A stretch of DNA of 64,000 nt, taken from NCBI RefSeq assembly GCF_905163445.1, contig NC_053197.1:3286001-3350000 (forward strand), read 5' to 3'. The translations under genes and the position numbers were made by a program. The notes below the pieces were generated by a model. That model was not told the origin of the DNA. It searched no databases and was given only the letters and a program-made list of their open reading frames with translations. Below are positions 57,601 to 64,000 of the stretch, piece after piece; the first letter of the stretch is position 1; each line of letters begins with the position of its first letter. Source of the stretch: Pararge aegeria (lineage: Eukaryota; Arthropoda; Insecta; Lepidoptera; Nymphalidae).

Positions 57601-59649
57601 CAGAAAATATTCTTTTAACAGCATATGTGCTGGCTTTATTTACTAGAGCTTGCAAGTCAGCACCAACAAAACCAGGCGTTATTTGGGCAAGCACATTCAT
57701 GTCCACATCATCTGCTAGAGCTAGGTTTTTGCAGAGTATTGAAAGGATTTCTTTCCTAGCTTTTAATGAAGGTATTCCAAGGGTAATTTCTTGTTCCAGC
57801 CTCCCAGCTCTTCGCAATGCAGGATCTAAAGTATCTGGATTGTTTGTTGCCGCCAGTATTAAAACGGAAGCACTATTTTCGCTTAAACTATCTAAGCTGG
57901 CTAATAATTGAGCAACCATTCTCTTCTCCATGTCTTTTTGAGCATGTATACGATTGCCACAGACTGCATCAATTTCGTCAATGAACAAAACACATGGGGC
58001 AACAGAAACTGTCCTCTCAAACAGCTCTCTAATTCGTTCTTCAGATTCACCAGATACACCACCAACTAATTCAGTCCCTGTGACAGCTATCAATGGTAAC
58101 TGTAGCTTGCCAGCAATTGCATGAGCTAGCAAAGTTTTTCCCGTACCTGGTGGCCCATGCAACAGGGCCCCTCGAGGGGATTTAATTCCCAACTGGATGT
58201 AAACCTCAGGATGTTTCATGTGCAAAACAAGGTCACATATCTGTGTGATGATTTCAGAGATTCCTCCCATGTCTTCAAAACTAACCTTAACACGTTTGGC
58301 ACTGCCAAATTCTTTAATTTTCTTGAACACGGCACTTTTGTGTGTTTCCGCTTTGCGTTTTTTGTCTGTGGGATTTTGGGTTTGTTGTGGTTTCGCGGAG
58401 CTTTTACGACTCTCCACTTTAGGGTTGGCAGTGCGATTAGGTATATGTGGAGTTATGGTGATCTGGTCGTTAATTTTTGGTATCTTGGGCGCCGCGCTGC
58501 CATCCTCGTCACTGCTGATTATGTCAATAGGTTCGCCGTCCTTGTCGGTGGCGCGGCGGGCGGCTGCTCGTTTATTGTACATTACTAATAAGCAGTCGTT
58601 CATCGCAGTCTGCTTCTCATCTAACATTTCTAAATCAGATTCCTCCTCTGCTTCGGATGGTTCACTCGTAGAGGGGCCCCCGTCGAGCCCGTAGCTTTGC
58701 AACACAACTTTGTACGCGCCTTCGACCATATGACAAAAAATGCTGTCACTTTTGTTGTTGTATTCGCGATACCGCTCTTTGAGAGAACGCGCCATTTGGC
58801 TTACATCGACGAACGTTTTATCCACGTTTTCCGCTAGGTAATTTTTCACCCGCGACACTATAATTGGATCGTTTAATCTTCTCGTATTATGTTTCTTCAT
58901 GTTTCACGCTTTTTTTATTGTAAATAATACAATTGAATATAATTTTACGTTCAGACTCGACGCAGATTGCAATGTTTGCCAAAATGACAGCGGCGTCGCC
59001 GAATCAATCGATTCGTTGCCATATTGAAAAAATCAACTTTTTTGTCTATGATACCTAGTTACGTAAAGCTTTCTATACACGAGACAACTTATAATAGATA
59101 ATTTCATAAATATTGGATAGAAGGAAGCGTTATTCCGCGAAAAGCAGTACTATAAGTGAAACTTTAGCGGATTATAGCTTAATTTTTATAATAAATTGTT
59201 CCTAAACATTTTTTGCTAATCCAAGAGAACAGCTGAAAAAGTTAATTTTTTTGTTTATTTCAGGTCCCAAAGAAAAGCGTATTCGATATAAAATTTGAAG
59301 CAACTCCAGATGATAACACTAAAGAGCGACTCGTGGAGTTGTTCATGAATTTAACTGAGCTCGACAAATTACCTAGTGAAAGGTAGGTACTTCTATTGGT
59401 CTCATGAGATCTTAGTTTTTATATTTTATAATCAAGTCTACCTATGAAAAAGATATCGAAACTAAACAATGCAGATTTCAAAAAATTTAAATATTTTTCT
59501 ACTATCAAACTTTTTTATCTTTAAGTGAAGAAAACGAACGATTTTAAATTTTCAGGTGTTTGGAAGCAAATGATTGGCATATGAAGCACGCCCTAGAGTA
59601 TTTTATAAAGCTCCTTAAATTAGGCAACCTTCAAAGCCTAATGAATTAA
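40353..59649 (+). CDS. Nuclear RNA export factor (NXF/TAP family), divergent
   Basis: Member of the NXF family, which with the cofactor Nxt1/p15 carries RNPs through nuclear pores; some insect paralogues (Nxf2) act in piRNA-guided co-transcriptional silencing. Exons: 40353-40472, 41209-41289, 42541-42702, 44178-44322, 45539-45680, 46605-46676, 47000-47095, 47838-48078, 48802-48925, 49308-49524, 50433-50631, 52459-52631, 54043-54243, 59264-59382, 59556-59649. All are GT-AG and phase-consistent, giving at least 727 residues; the start exon was not found. Domains in order: basic low-complexity N-terminus, RNA-binding-like region, LRRs, NTF2-like, TAP-C. The family is secure from the WPNLQHDPSTFTVD and CLEANDWHMKHALEYF motifs. 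The sequence is much more divergent than the usually well-conserved NXF1, so a specialised paralogue (for example Nxf2-like) is likely but unproven. A separate gene (NVL) lies inside the intron 54244-59263. Confidence 0.9.
41550..41792 (-). mobile_element. tRNA-headed SINE (family A) in NXF intron
   Basis: Minus-strand copy: CGCCATCTAGCCCCAAAGTA through GGGAATCGAACCCACAAC to GGTCGCTGCCCACTGCGCCA. Lies between NXF exons 41209-41289 and 42541-42702. A 3'-body fragment of the same family is at 42358-42435. Confidence 0.85.
43755..43985 (+). repeat. Interspersed repeat family S
   Basis: Blocks TTTATTCATGTAGACC, ACAGGCACTTATGAAGC, GTGATGGTGATAACTGCATT, GCCCTGGTCTAAGAAGAGCC and TTATCACCATCTCACAG. 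Also at 15480-15610, 15660-15840, 40500-40715 and 45985-46060. Non-coding. Confidence 0.7.
44700..45165. mobile_element. Head-to-head pair of SINE family C copies in NXF intron
   Basis: 44700-44870 is a minus-strand partial copy (CCCACCAGATCAGACCA, CCCGGGGATTAAACCCGGG). 44877-45165 is a plus-strand copy (GGCGCAGCCGTGAGCCC to CAGTCAAGGGCTAAC). The arms can pair in a transcript. Between NXF exons 44178-44322 and 45539-45680. Confidence 0.7.
45267..45516. mobile_element. MITE-2 copy just upstream of an NXF acceptor
   Basis: TIRs GTTATACTTCTTTGGCG and CGCCAAAAGAAGTATAAC. Inverted relative to 14225-14609. Ends 22 nt before the NXF exon at 45539. Confidence 0.85.
46250..46575. mobile_element. MITE-2 copy upstream of the next NXF acceptor
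   Basis: Left TIR GTTATACTTCTATTGGTGCG; right end degraded (GTTACGACAAAGAAGTGC). Internal ACAAAAAACCGACACCCTGAA. Ends about 30 nt before the exon at 46605. Confidence 0.8.
46605..48078 (+). CDS. NXF exons covering the RNA-binding (RRM-like) region
   Basis: Exons 46605-46676, 47000-47095 and 47838-48078. They read KDKNFIMIT / VTGYPPSWTKEQLLDSMLEN / FKPKVCRFLVIRCRPALLMI. This corresponds to the pseudo-RRM before the LRRs of NXF proteins: a beta strand, then a helix (EQLLDSMLENL), then FVPCFIEF, then a strand. The last exon continues into FAPRSVLRQRLAMKYDGGKRELDLSEF, matching the NXF linker that ends with the conserved hydrophilic LDLS-x-F entry to the LRR domain. First two junctions phase 0; the last ends in phase 1. 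Confidence 0.88.
46725..46925 (-). mobile_element. SINE family C in NXF intron
   Basis: Minus-strand copy from CATCGCACCGGAACAATCGC to the tRNA-like head GCGCTCGCCGGTGCGCCATG. Between exons 46605-46676 and 47000-47095. A further minus-strand copy lies in an Rpn12 intron at 62640-62765. Confidence 0.75.
47365..47625 (+). mobile_element. tRNA-headed SINE (family A) in NXF intron
   Basis: Plus-strand copy beginning GACGGCCGATTGGCGCAGTG. The body and GTCGTAGTATATTTATTATT tail are intact. Located between NXF exons 47000-47095 and 47838-48078. Confidence 0.85.
48802..49524 (+). CDS. NXF leucine-rich-repeat exons
   Basis: Exons 48802-48925 and 49308-49524. LRR units are LTELNLSRNRITSLEGF, MPRLRILDLSHNYLDSIKP and LPLIKLSLEGNPLC, followed by the LRR cap YLKVMKTIFSTLREL, whose downstream continuation (DG in the next exon) is the NXF LDG motif. 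The donor after LREL is a consensus GTAAGT at 49525. The following intron carries multiple decayed copies of the 3' half of this exon (see the separate entry). Confidence 0.92.
49545..50245 (+). repeat. Degenerate tandem copies of the NXF LRR exon 3' half
   Basis: Roughly six copies of the segment encoding LSLEGNPLC through LREL, plus donor, follow the real exon (49308-49524). The shared landmark CTGAGCCTTGAA (source CTAAGCCTTGAA) recurs near 49561, 49743, 49873, 49953 and 50167. CCGTTATxTCAAGGTC recurs near 49790, 49992 and 50103. Donor copies GAATTGGTAAGTTTG and TTTGGTAAGTTGG sit at 49838 and 50041. Frames are broken, so these are decayed exon copies within the intron 49525-50432. Confidence 0.85.
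50433..54243 (+). CDS. NXF NTF2-like domain exons
   Basis: Exons 50433-50631, 52459-52631 and 54043-54243. Key motifs: AKAVVEKFLEVYFPLLDQ and MYSKKAVLTITYRN (NTF2-like first helix and strand), RNLL, WPNLQHDPSTFTVDVILHN, and SINGILKLTAESLAEDE followed by FTRTLHLFT, ending in YKIINEMLYW. In the family this domain heterodimerises with Nxt1/p15 and forms an FG-nucleoporin pocket. All core elements are present, so loss of the fold is unlikely. The 201-nt exon ends at GTAAGT (54244), opening the 5-kb intron that contains NVL. Confidence 0.92.
50640..52455. other. NXF intron without recognised content
   Basis: Contains a GC-rich patch (GCGCCGCGCCGCCGCGGTC at 51003) and a small hairpin (TTGTGTGCACCAGCACACAA near 51060), a MITE scrap at 52205-52245 and a SINE C scrap at 52280-52350. 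No coding similarity. Confidence 0.5.
53655..53970 (+). repeat. Interspersed repeat family Q in NXF intron
   Basis: TTCATTTATTTGTAGGCCTAA, TTTTGAAATGTCAAGTCTGTC, ACTGAGAAGAAGCCGACAAG and TTGTGAGAGATGAAAGCGG, shared with 28315-28600. Ends about 70 nt before the NTF2-like exon at 54043. Confidence 0.7.
54440..56290. other. NXF intron part downstream of NVL
   Basis: AT-rich, mostly unique sequence, with a CT run at 55055-55068. No exon recognised. NVL 3' UTR would fall just below 56312, where an AATAAA (minus strand) occurs at 56296-56301. Confidence 0.5.
56312..58900 (-). CDS. NVL: NVL-type nuclear AAA ATPase (ribosome biogenesis)
   Basis: An 862-residue intact intronless reading frame. The N-terminal ~70 residues form the NVL-type helical domain (RRLNDPIIVSRVKNYLAEN), followed by an acidic linker and a Lys-rich nuclear/nucleolar signal (DKKRKAETHKSAVFKKIK). 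Two AAA modules follow. D1 has Walker A GPPGTGKT and Walker B VLFIDEIDAV. D2 has Walker A GPPGCGKT, Walker B VIFFDEFDAL and arginine-finger region PAVLRPGRLDRIMYVG. A long acidic insert separates them. NVL (smallminded in Drosophila) extracts assembly factors from pre-60S particles in the nucleolus. Length is as expected for the family and no catalytic motif is lost. It lies antisense inside an intron of the NXF gene. The start MKKHNTRR is the first ATG, followed by the conserved N-domain. Confidence 0.96.
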   Translation of the reverse strand: MKKHNTRRLNDPIIVSRVKNYLAENVDKTFVDVSQMARSLKERYREYNNKSDSIFCHMVEGAYKVVLQSYGLDGGPSTSEPSEAEEESDLEMLDEKQTAMNDCLLVMYNKRAAARRATDKDGEPIDIISSDEDGSAAPKIPKINDQITITPHIPNRTANPKVESRKSSAKPQQTQNPTDKKRKAETHKSAVFKKIKEFGSAKRVKVSFEDMGGISEIITQICDLVLHMKHPEVYIQLGIKSPRGALLHGPPGTGKTLLAHAIAGKLQLPLIAVTGTELVGGVSGESEERIRELFERTVSVAPCVLFIDEIDAVCGNRIHAQKDMEKRMVAQLLASLDSLSENSASVLILAATNNPDTLDPALRRAGRLEQEITLGIPSLKARKEILSILCKNLALADDVDMNVLAQITPGFVGADLQALVNKASTYAVKRIFSEIRLQSKDLVADKPNDKKDIEDHIIPNGDKESEDKAQPESTAQSTEEKSEEPESTEPDINDAPNENEINTNTVIPSDSKVDPLDEVVSLLEDTMPYSEEELIGLAIRQDDFVRALKTTKPCAVREGIVTVPDVTWDDVGSLNQVRKDLQLAVLAPVKYPEQLKKLGLSTPSGVLLCGPPGCGKTLLAKAVANEAGVNFISVKGPELLNMYVGESERAVRTCFRRARNSAPCVIFFDEFDALCPRRSSHDNNGAARVVNQLLTEMDGIESREGVFVLAASNRPDIIDPAVLRPGRLDRIMYVGMPGTDDRFDILQKITKGGKQPQLGPDVDLQVIASVTEGYTGADLSGLVRAAATNSLTNHIANDTLEGDIFVTFEDFRGALNKCKPSVSAKEQLHYEKLRLKYAGTSEERFMQMEIEPTNEEFMDTVI
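59264..59649 (+). CDS. NXF TAP-C (UBA-like) terminal exons and stop
   Basis: Exons 59264-59382 and 59556-59649. The segment TKERLVELFMNLTELDK followed by RCLEANDWHMKHALEYF matches the UBA-like TAP-C fold that binds FG nucleoporins (in NXF1: a C-LE-NW signature with an aliphatic C-terminal helix). The protein ends KLGNLQSLMN with TAA at 59647-59649. The linker between NTF2-like and TAP-C domains is shorter than the long proline/alanine-rich one of dipteran NXF1. Confidence 0.92.
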
Positions 59650-59741
59650 AATGCCGTTGGACATTTAAACAAGAACAGTTACATCTCATAAGCCCTTGTT
59701 ATAATTTAGATACTTGAATAGTTCGTGATATTAATACCTGC

Positions 59742-59747
59742 AATAAA
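59742..59747 (+). terminator. Poly(A) signal of the NXF gene
   Basis: AATAAA hexamer about 95 nt after the NXF stop codon, in AT-rich sequence with no further exon downstream. It is the first canonical signal after the stop. Confidence 0.5.
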
Positions 59748-59749
59748 AT

Positions 59750-60397
59750 AAGCTTAATATATGTTCGAATTTTATTTAATCAAATGTATGAATACCCTTT
59801 CCTTTAAAGATATCATGGAACCAAAGTATGCATCCGATGCATAGATAGCTTTTTAATATACCTACATCGGAGACCAAAATTAATATTATGAGTAATAATT
59901 ATTAGTAAAGTTGTCTCAAATGACTTAATAAGTCTAGGTAGTTTAGGTAATCCTGAAACGAGACAAACCGTCATCAACTACTATGCAATCTTCTTGTCAC
60001 ATACTTATGTATTGTAACAGCGCCCAGCGTCTCCTTTGAACAGCAGTTTCGTCCAAATTAGCTTTGATTAGTCAACTTAATTAATACAAGTGGCTTTTTA
60101 CCTTTTACCTCGTCTTCCACACATCTACTTTTAATTATACTTAGTAGTAACTTACGAGTTACGACCAAATAATGCAACCAAGATGCCGGGAGCGCGAAGC
60201 GTAGTTTAACGAAAGACACCGTCACGTAGTCGTCGTTTAAAAATATTGGATTAACAATTTTTTATCAAGGCGTCAACTAAGTTAAGGGAGTGAATTCGTT
60301 TGTAATAAATTCCCATATACCTTTAACGCGGCAACATATGGATCTACTAGAAAATAAATTTTGATAAAAAAAGTGTGTCAGCTCCGACGCACCACTG
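59750..60397. other. Spacer between convergent NXF and Rpn12 genes
   Basis: No coding similarity on either strand; ends at the 381-bp MITE. Confidence 0.5.
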
Positions 60398-60778
60398 GAG
60401 TTTACTCCTTAAGTACGATTGTCGAAACATACACAAAAAGAGTTTATTTAACTGAATAAAGATTAATACCATATGCAAGGGTAAATTAAAAATCCTGTGC
60501 AATTTACTAGAATAGGTAAAAAAATGTATTATATTTTCTATCTCACTCTGTCCTATACATTTATGTGTTTGTTTCTTTATCTAGATATTATTCGGTTTCC
60601 TTGGTAACTTAACTAGGAAAAATAAGTTAATTAAACGAAAGCGACGTTGCATGTTTGCGCATCACGTTTGACGGGCATGCAACGTCGCAAAGCGAAAACG
60701 CAACGAGGTCATTCGTTAGTAGATTTTACTCCTCACATTTTTCTCATACCGGGCGCCTTATATAAGGAGTAAACTCCA
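60398..60778. mobile_element. 381-bp MITE between NXF and Rpn12
   Basis: TGGAGTTTACTCCTTA near 60398 and TAAGGAGTAAACTCCA near 60763 are inverted ends. Inside, 60641-60653 and 60676-60688 form a second perfect 13-bp inverted repeat (GCGACGTTGCATG / CATGCAACGTCGC). No coding capacity. Confidence 0.75.
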
Positions 60779-61005
60779 AAATGGAACTAATACGGCCACA
60801 ATACCGTGGCGCAATTTAAAAATTAAAAGGTGCTTTTCCTGGCAGGGTGTAACGTTATTTTCATTACACGTAATCTTATCCTTTACAGAATGATAATTGG
60901 ATAGATGTTTTAGGATATATCATATAATCATTATTTAAAGCATACTTTCTTAAGTTCTTTATTCATTAAAAAATGCTTTGACAATGAATGCAATTTAAAT
61001 ATAAT

Positions 61006-61011
61006 TTTATT
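61006..61011 (-). terminator. Candidate poly(A) signal of Rpn12
   Basis: AATAAA on the minus strand about 15 nt past the stop, with a second copy at 60958-60963. The second is more plausible for a normal 3' UTR length; both could be used. Confidence 0.4.
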
Positions 61012-61025
61012 TATCATTTAATAAT

Positions 61026-63825
61026 CTACACAATCATTTCGAGATGTCTAGCGTATTCTATGGTTTGCTCAGCTAGTTCTGACGAGGGAAATGCTTCGGA
61101 GGCCGAGGCGTTTGTATCTACAGAAGCTGAGAAATGGTAACAGTTGTCAGCGCCCAGTACCCAGTTGCGCTGAAATAAAAACCAATCCGTTAACGAAATA
61201 ATTGAAAGAACTACAAGTAATAATAATTATATTTTCGTTTAATACGAAGATTTTCACTGCCAAACAAAAACATATATTCTTGACTATATGGGTTAAAACT
61301 AAATTGGTTGCTGTATAACCAATTAGTCAGAATAATAATACTAACCAATTGTCACGCATATTGGTCATATATTGGTTAAACATGATTCAGTTAAATGTTC
61401 TCATTAAAAATGGCAATGTTACCTCTGTTTGTCTAATGTTTTTAGTTATTGATTAAATTTCAGGATAAGAACAATTATAAACATAACAATAGTTGTTGCG
61501 CGAGACTTCATATGCATAGAATATTTGACGCGTACCCTATGAATTGACCTGAACTACAACTAGGTAAAAAAAAGTCTCTGTGAAAAATAAACAACCCATA
61601 TTTTTTCAGTGAGAAAACGTAGTTTATGTGTTATTCCAGATAATAATCTATCTATGTGCTAAATGTTTGCATGATAACATATAAAAAGAAGCATAGTTAC
61701 TGAGTATTTTGGTTATTTAAAAACTTTTAATTACTAATTAGTAATTTATAATGATTTGTATAACTATAAAAATGTTTTTGAAAACCTCTTTGATCATTCA
61801 GGTTAGTGCATTTATATAATTAAAAAAAATAAAGCACTGTCACACATCATATCACCTTTATTTATTTTTTTCATAACTATTGTTATGTAAATACAAAAAT
61901 ATTCATGCCTCATAACTTAGAAAAAGGGAATGGGATGGAAATATGTACCATTAAAATTGCTTAATTAACAAAAAAGTGTTACCTTTTTTCCATAATCAAG
62001 TACAGCTTGCTGCGAAGGCAAGTTGAGCCTCCTAGCAGCCTCATTGCAGGATATGCAGAAATATGCCTTCTCAATACATGCAGCTATTTCACCTCGCACT
62101 GTGTCCAGAAGTGTATCCATGAAAAGGGTGTAGCTTTCTGCTGGTACATTATCCTGTAAATGAGCGAAATTATAACCATTCTCCAAATTATGTTCTCTAC
62201 CCCCTCAGCTCCTTCAGCAATTTAATTTGTTCAGCTATGTTGGTTACTAAGTAAATGGTATGTTTGTATAATAAAATACCAATTTCAACTAGAAGTATTC
62301 TTACCTTAGCCAAGAAAATCTTATTATAACTCCCTTCCATAAGATACTGCTCCAATGCTAAAGGATGCCTGACATATGGATCCACTCGGATGACATCAAC
62401 TGATAGGCGCTCAAGCTCTGTGTGAAACTCTGCTACTCTATTCTGAGATAGGAGGAACAGCAAGTTTAGACCGAGCAGTTGGTACATGAAGGCTGATTCT
62501 GGCAGGTGATCTCTGAAAGCATAATGATTGTTGAATGAAAAAAAAAAATAGTTGAATGAAAAAGTATACTTTTTGTGCATATTTTTATAAATATCCAGAT
62601 ACTTGATTTCTTAAGATGTTAGGTGTACTTCAAGTTAGCACCTGACTGTAATCTTGCCGGGTGGTAAGTGATGATGCCAGCTAAGATGGTAGCAACATAG
62701 ATGGTTAGGGTAGGGGGTAAGGCTTTAGTTATATAAGACTCATACCCCTTACTGGTTTCTACACAACATTATACAGGAACACTAAATCATTATTGTACTT
62801 GTTGGGAAATAAGACACAGCAAAAGCCACCAGACAAAAGCAGACTGTCAAGAGGCAATAAAAAAACTAAGGCATATTATGTCACTGCCTGCACTGAGGCA
62901 CAAATGTAATGTATTCATCTAGATGTACATTCCCTGAAGCGGCCAAAGCATTTGGCCACCACCACTAATAAAATTGACAATCACAAATTGGCAGAAGTTA
63001 AAATAACATTTGGTTCAGAGCCCCAAGTGGCTAGCACTATCCCAAGAACCCACAGTTGCTATACAACTGCCTTGTTGGTCTAGTGAAAGAAACCCAAGGT
63101 CCTGGGTTGATTACCAGGTTGAGCCAAGAACTATTACATATTGGGTTTTATGTTAAAGGTCAGTCCAGAATTAGAAAATCATGTTAAGTTAAGCATTGGT
63201 CCCAGTTACTTTTTGTGCACCAAAGTCATGGGCATGGTCATTGGTCCCACTTATCACTAACATCATGACAAATATTGTTAATCCTAACAGCTAACACTGA
63301 AGCAGCATACTTAAAACCCTCTCTTAATAGAGATTCCAGTGTCAGTAGGATTTTAATAGGAAGATAATGTTGATGATTCTAACCAATAACTCCTCTCTCC
63401 ATTGTAAAGACAGACTTACTTATAATCAAAATAATAGCATTTCAACTGGGACATGTATCTCTCGAAAGCCTTCATGTCTTTAGTAGCCACAGCCCACTGG
63501 GCACCAATTTCAAGAACATCCCGAGCTAATATCAACTCCTTCTGATTTGCTGCTGTATTGTTACTGGGCAAAAAGCTCAACTGCGTTAATGCAATCTGAA
63601 ATAAAATTAAAGCAGATATTACTAAGAATTCCAATAAGACTAATATTAGCCTTAGTATCTATCAGAAAAAAATAATTAAAGTTAAAATTTCATTTGAGTT
63701 TTGACGAGTCATCCTACCTTGATTTTGTTCAAAAGTTCGCCGCATTTTTCAAGCTTACGTGGTTTCTTTGTCCATTCTGTTTTTAGACTTTGATATAGTG
63801 TAGCAACGTCTTTTAGCGAAGCCAT
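61026..63825 (-). CDS. Rpn12: 26S proteasome lid subunit Rpn12 (PSMD8)
   Basis: A complete five-exon gene: 63718-63825, 63420-63595, 62305-62512, 61983-62153, 61026-61169, giving 268 residues, the family's usual size. It starts MASLKDVATLYQSLKTEW. It contains CYYFDYKDHLPESAF across the exon 2/3 junction, then LGLNLLFLLSQNRVAEFHTE, ALEQYLMEGSYNKIFLAK, and the CSN8/PSD8-type PCI domain PAESYTLFMDTLLDTVRGEI with CIEKAY. It ends TIEYARHLEMIV and a TAG stop. Rpn12 is a PCI-domain lid subunit whose incorporation completes lid assembly before it docks on the base. Splice sites are all GT-AG and phases agree. The gene is convergent with NXF: both 3' ends face the 1.4-kb spacer 59650-61025. Confidence 0.97.
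63065..63135 (+). mobile_element. tRNA-like SINE head fragment in Rpn12 intron
   Basis: GTTGGTCTAGTGAAAG (A-box-like) and GGTCCTGGGTTGATTACCAGG (B-box-like) at tRNA spacing. There is no cloverleaf, so a SINE remnant rather than a tRNA gene. Confidence 0.5.
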
Positions 63826-64000
63826 TTTATTCTTTATTGAACTTAATAAATCCGGTAGCTTATTTATTTTTTATCAACAAAAGCGATTGAATTGGAATTG
63901 AAATAATTTTATTATTTTGATCATAGACAAGGCAATTAATTTTTAAATATCACAGGCCACAGACTTGAGAGTTGAGTAGGAGTTCTAGTTGTTTTGGGTA

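Noticed and set aside
57324..58694. Long plus-strand frames (195, 158 and 143 codons)
   Set aside because: Antisense shadows of NVL; Ser/Leu-rich as expected from the reverse complement of its acidic and Lys-rich linker.

Overview
This is an AT-rich animal nuclear sequence, almost certainly from a butterfly or moth (Lepidoptera). The evidence is spliced genes with GT-AG introns and insect protein families. There are also many short interspersed repeats of the kinds common in lepidopteran genomes: tRNA-headed SINEs, MITEs and 5'-truncated non-LTR retrotransposon tails. No operons, CRISPR arrays or genuine tRNA/rRNA genes were seen.

Layout. (1) Positions 1-2,888, minus strand: the 5' part of an odorant-receptor-family gene, possibly decayed. 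(2) 2,889-17,500: no convincing gene; a mosaic of MITEs, SINEs and LINE fragments. (3) 17,510-27,561, minus strand: a six-exon insulin-receptor-like gene encoding L1, Cys-rich, L2 and fibronectin-III regions, a transmembrane segment and a 49-residue tail. It ends before any kinase domain, so it is an insulin-receptor decoy-type protein. Its signal-peptide exon is unresolved. (4) 27,900-36,950: repeat-rich, with two fairly long LINE reverse-transcriptase C-terminal remnants. (5) 37,000-40,340: decayed, partly duplicated Asn/Lys-rich coding-like sequence. (6) 40,353-59,649, plus strand: at least 15 exons of a divergent nuclear RNA export factor (NXF/TAP family) gene with RNA-binding-like, LRR, NTF2-like and TAP-C/UBA-like regions. 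Exon phases agree throughout. (7) 56,312-58,900, minus strand: an intact intronless NVL-type AAA ATPase gene nested in the 5-kb intron between two NXF exons. (8) 61,026-63,825, minus strand: a complete five-exon Rpn12/PSMD8 26S proteasome lid subunit gene.

How the genes relate. They do not form one pathway. NXF (mRNA or small-RNA nuclear functions), NVL (60S ribosome assembly, nucleolus) and Rpn12 (proteasome) are housekeeping-type neighbours. The decoy receptor is a putative modulator of insulin/IGF-like signalling.

Most notable: the kinase-less, membrane-anchored insulin receptor homologue with no tetrabasic cleavage site and a degenerate juxtamembrane NPxY remnant; about six decayed tandem copies of the 3' half of the NXF LRR exon lying in the next intron, two with their splice donor still recognisable; and MITEs sitting just upstream of two successive NXF splice acceptors. 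All exon boundaries were read by eye from splice motifs, phase and protein similarity, without transcript data.
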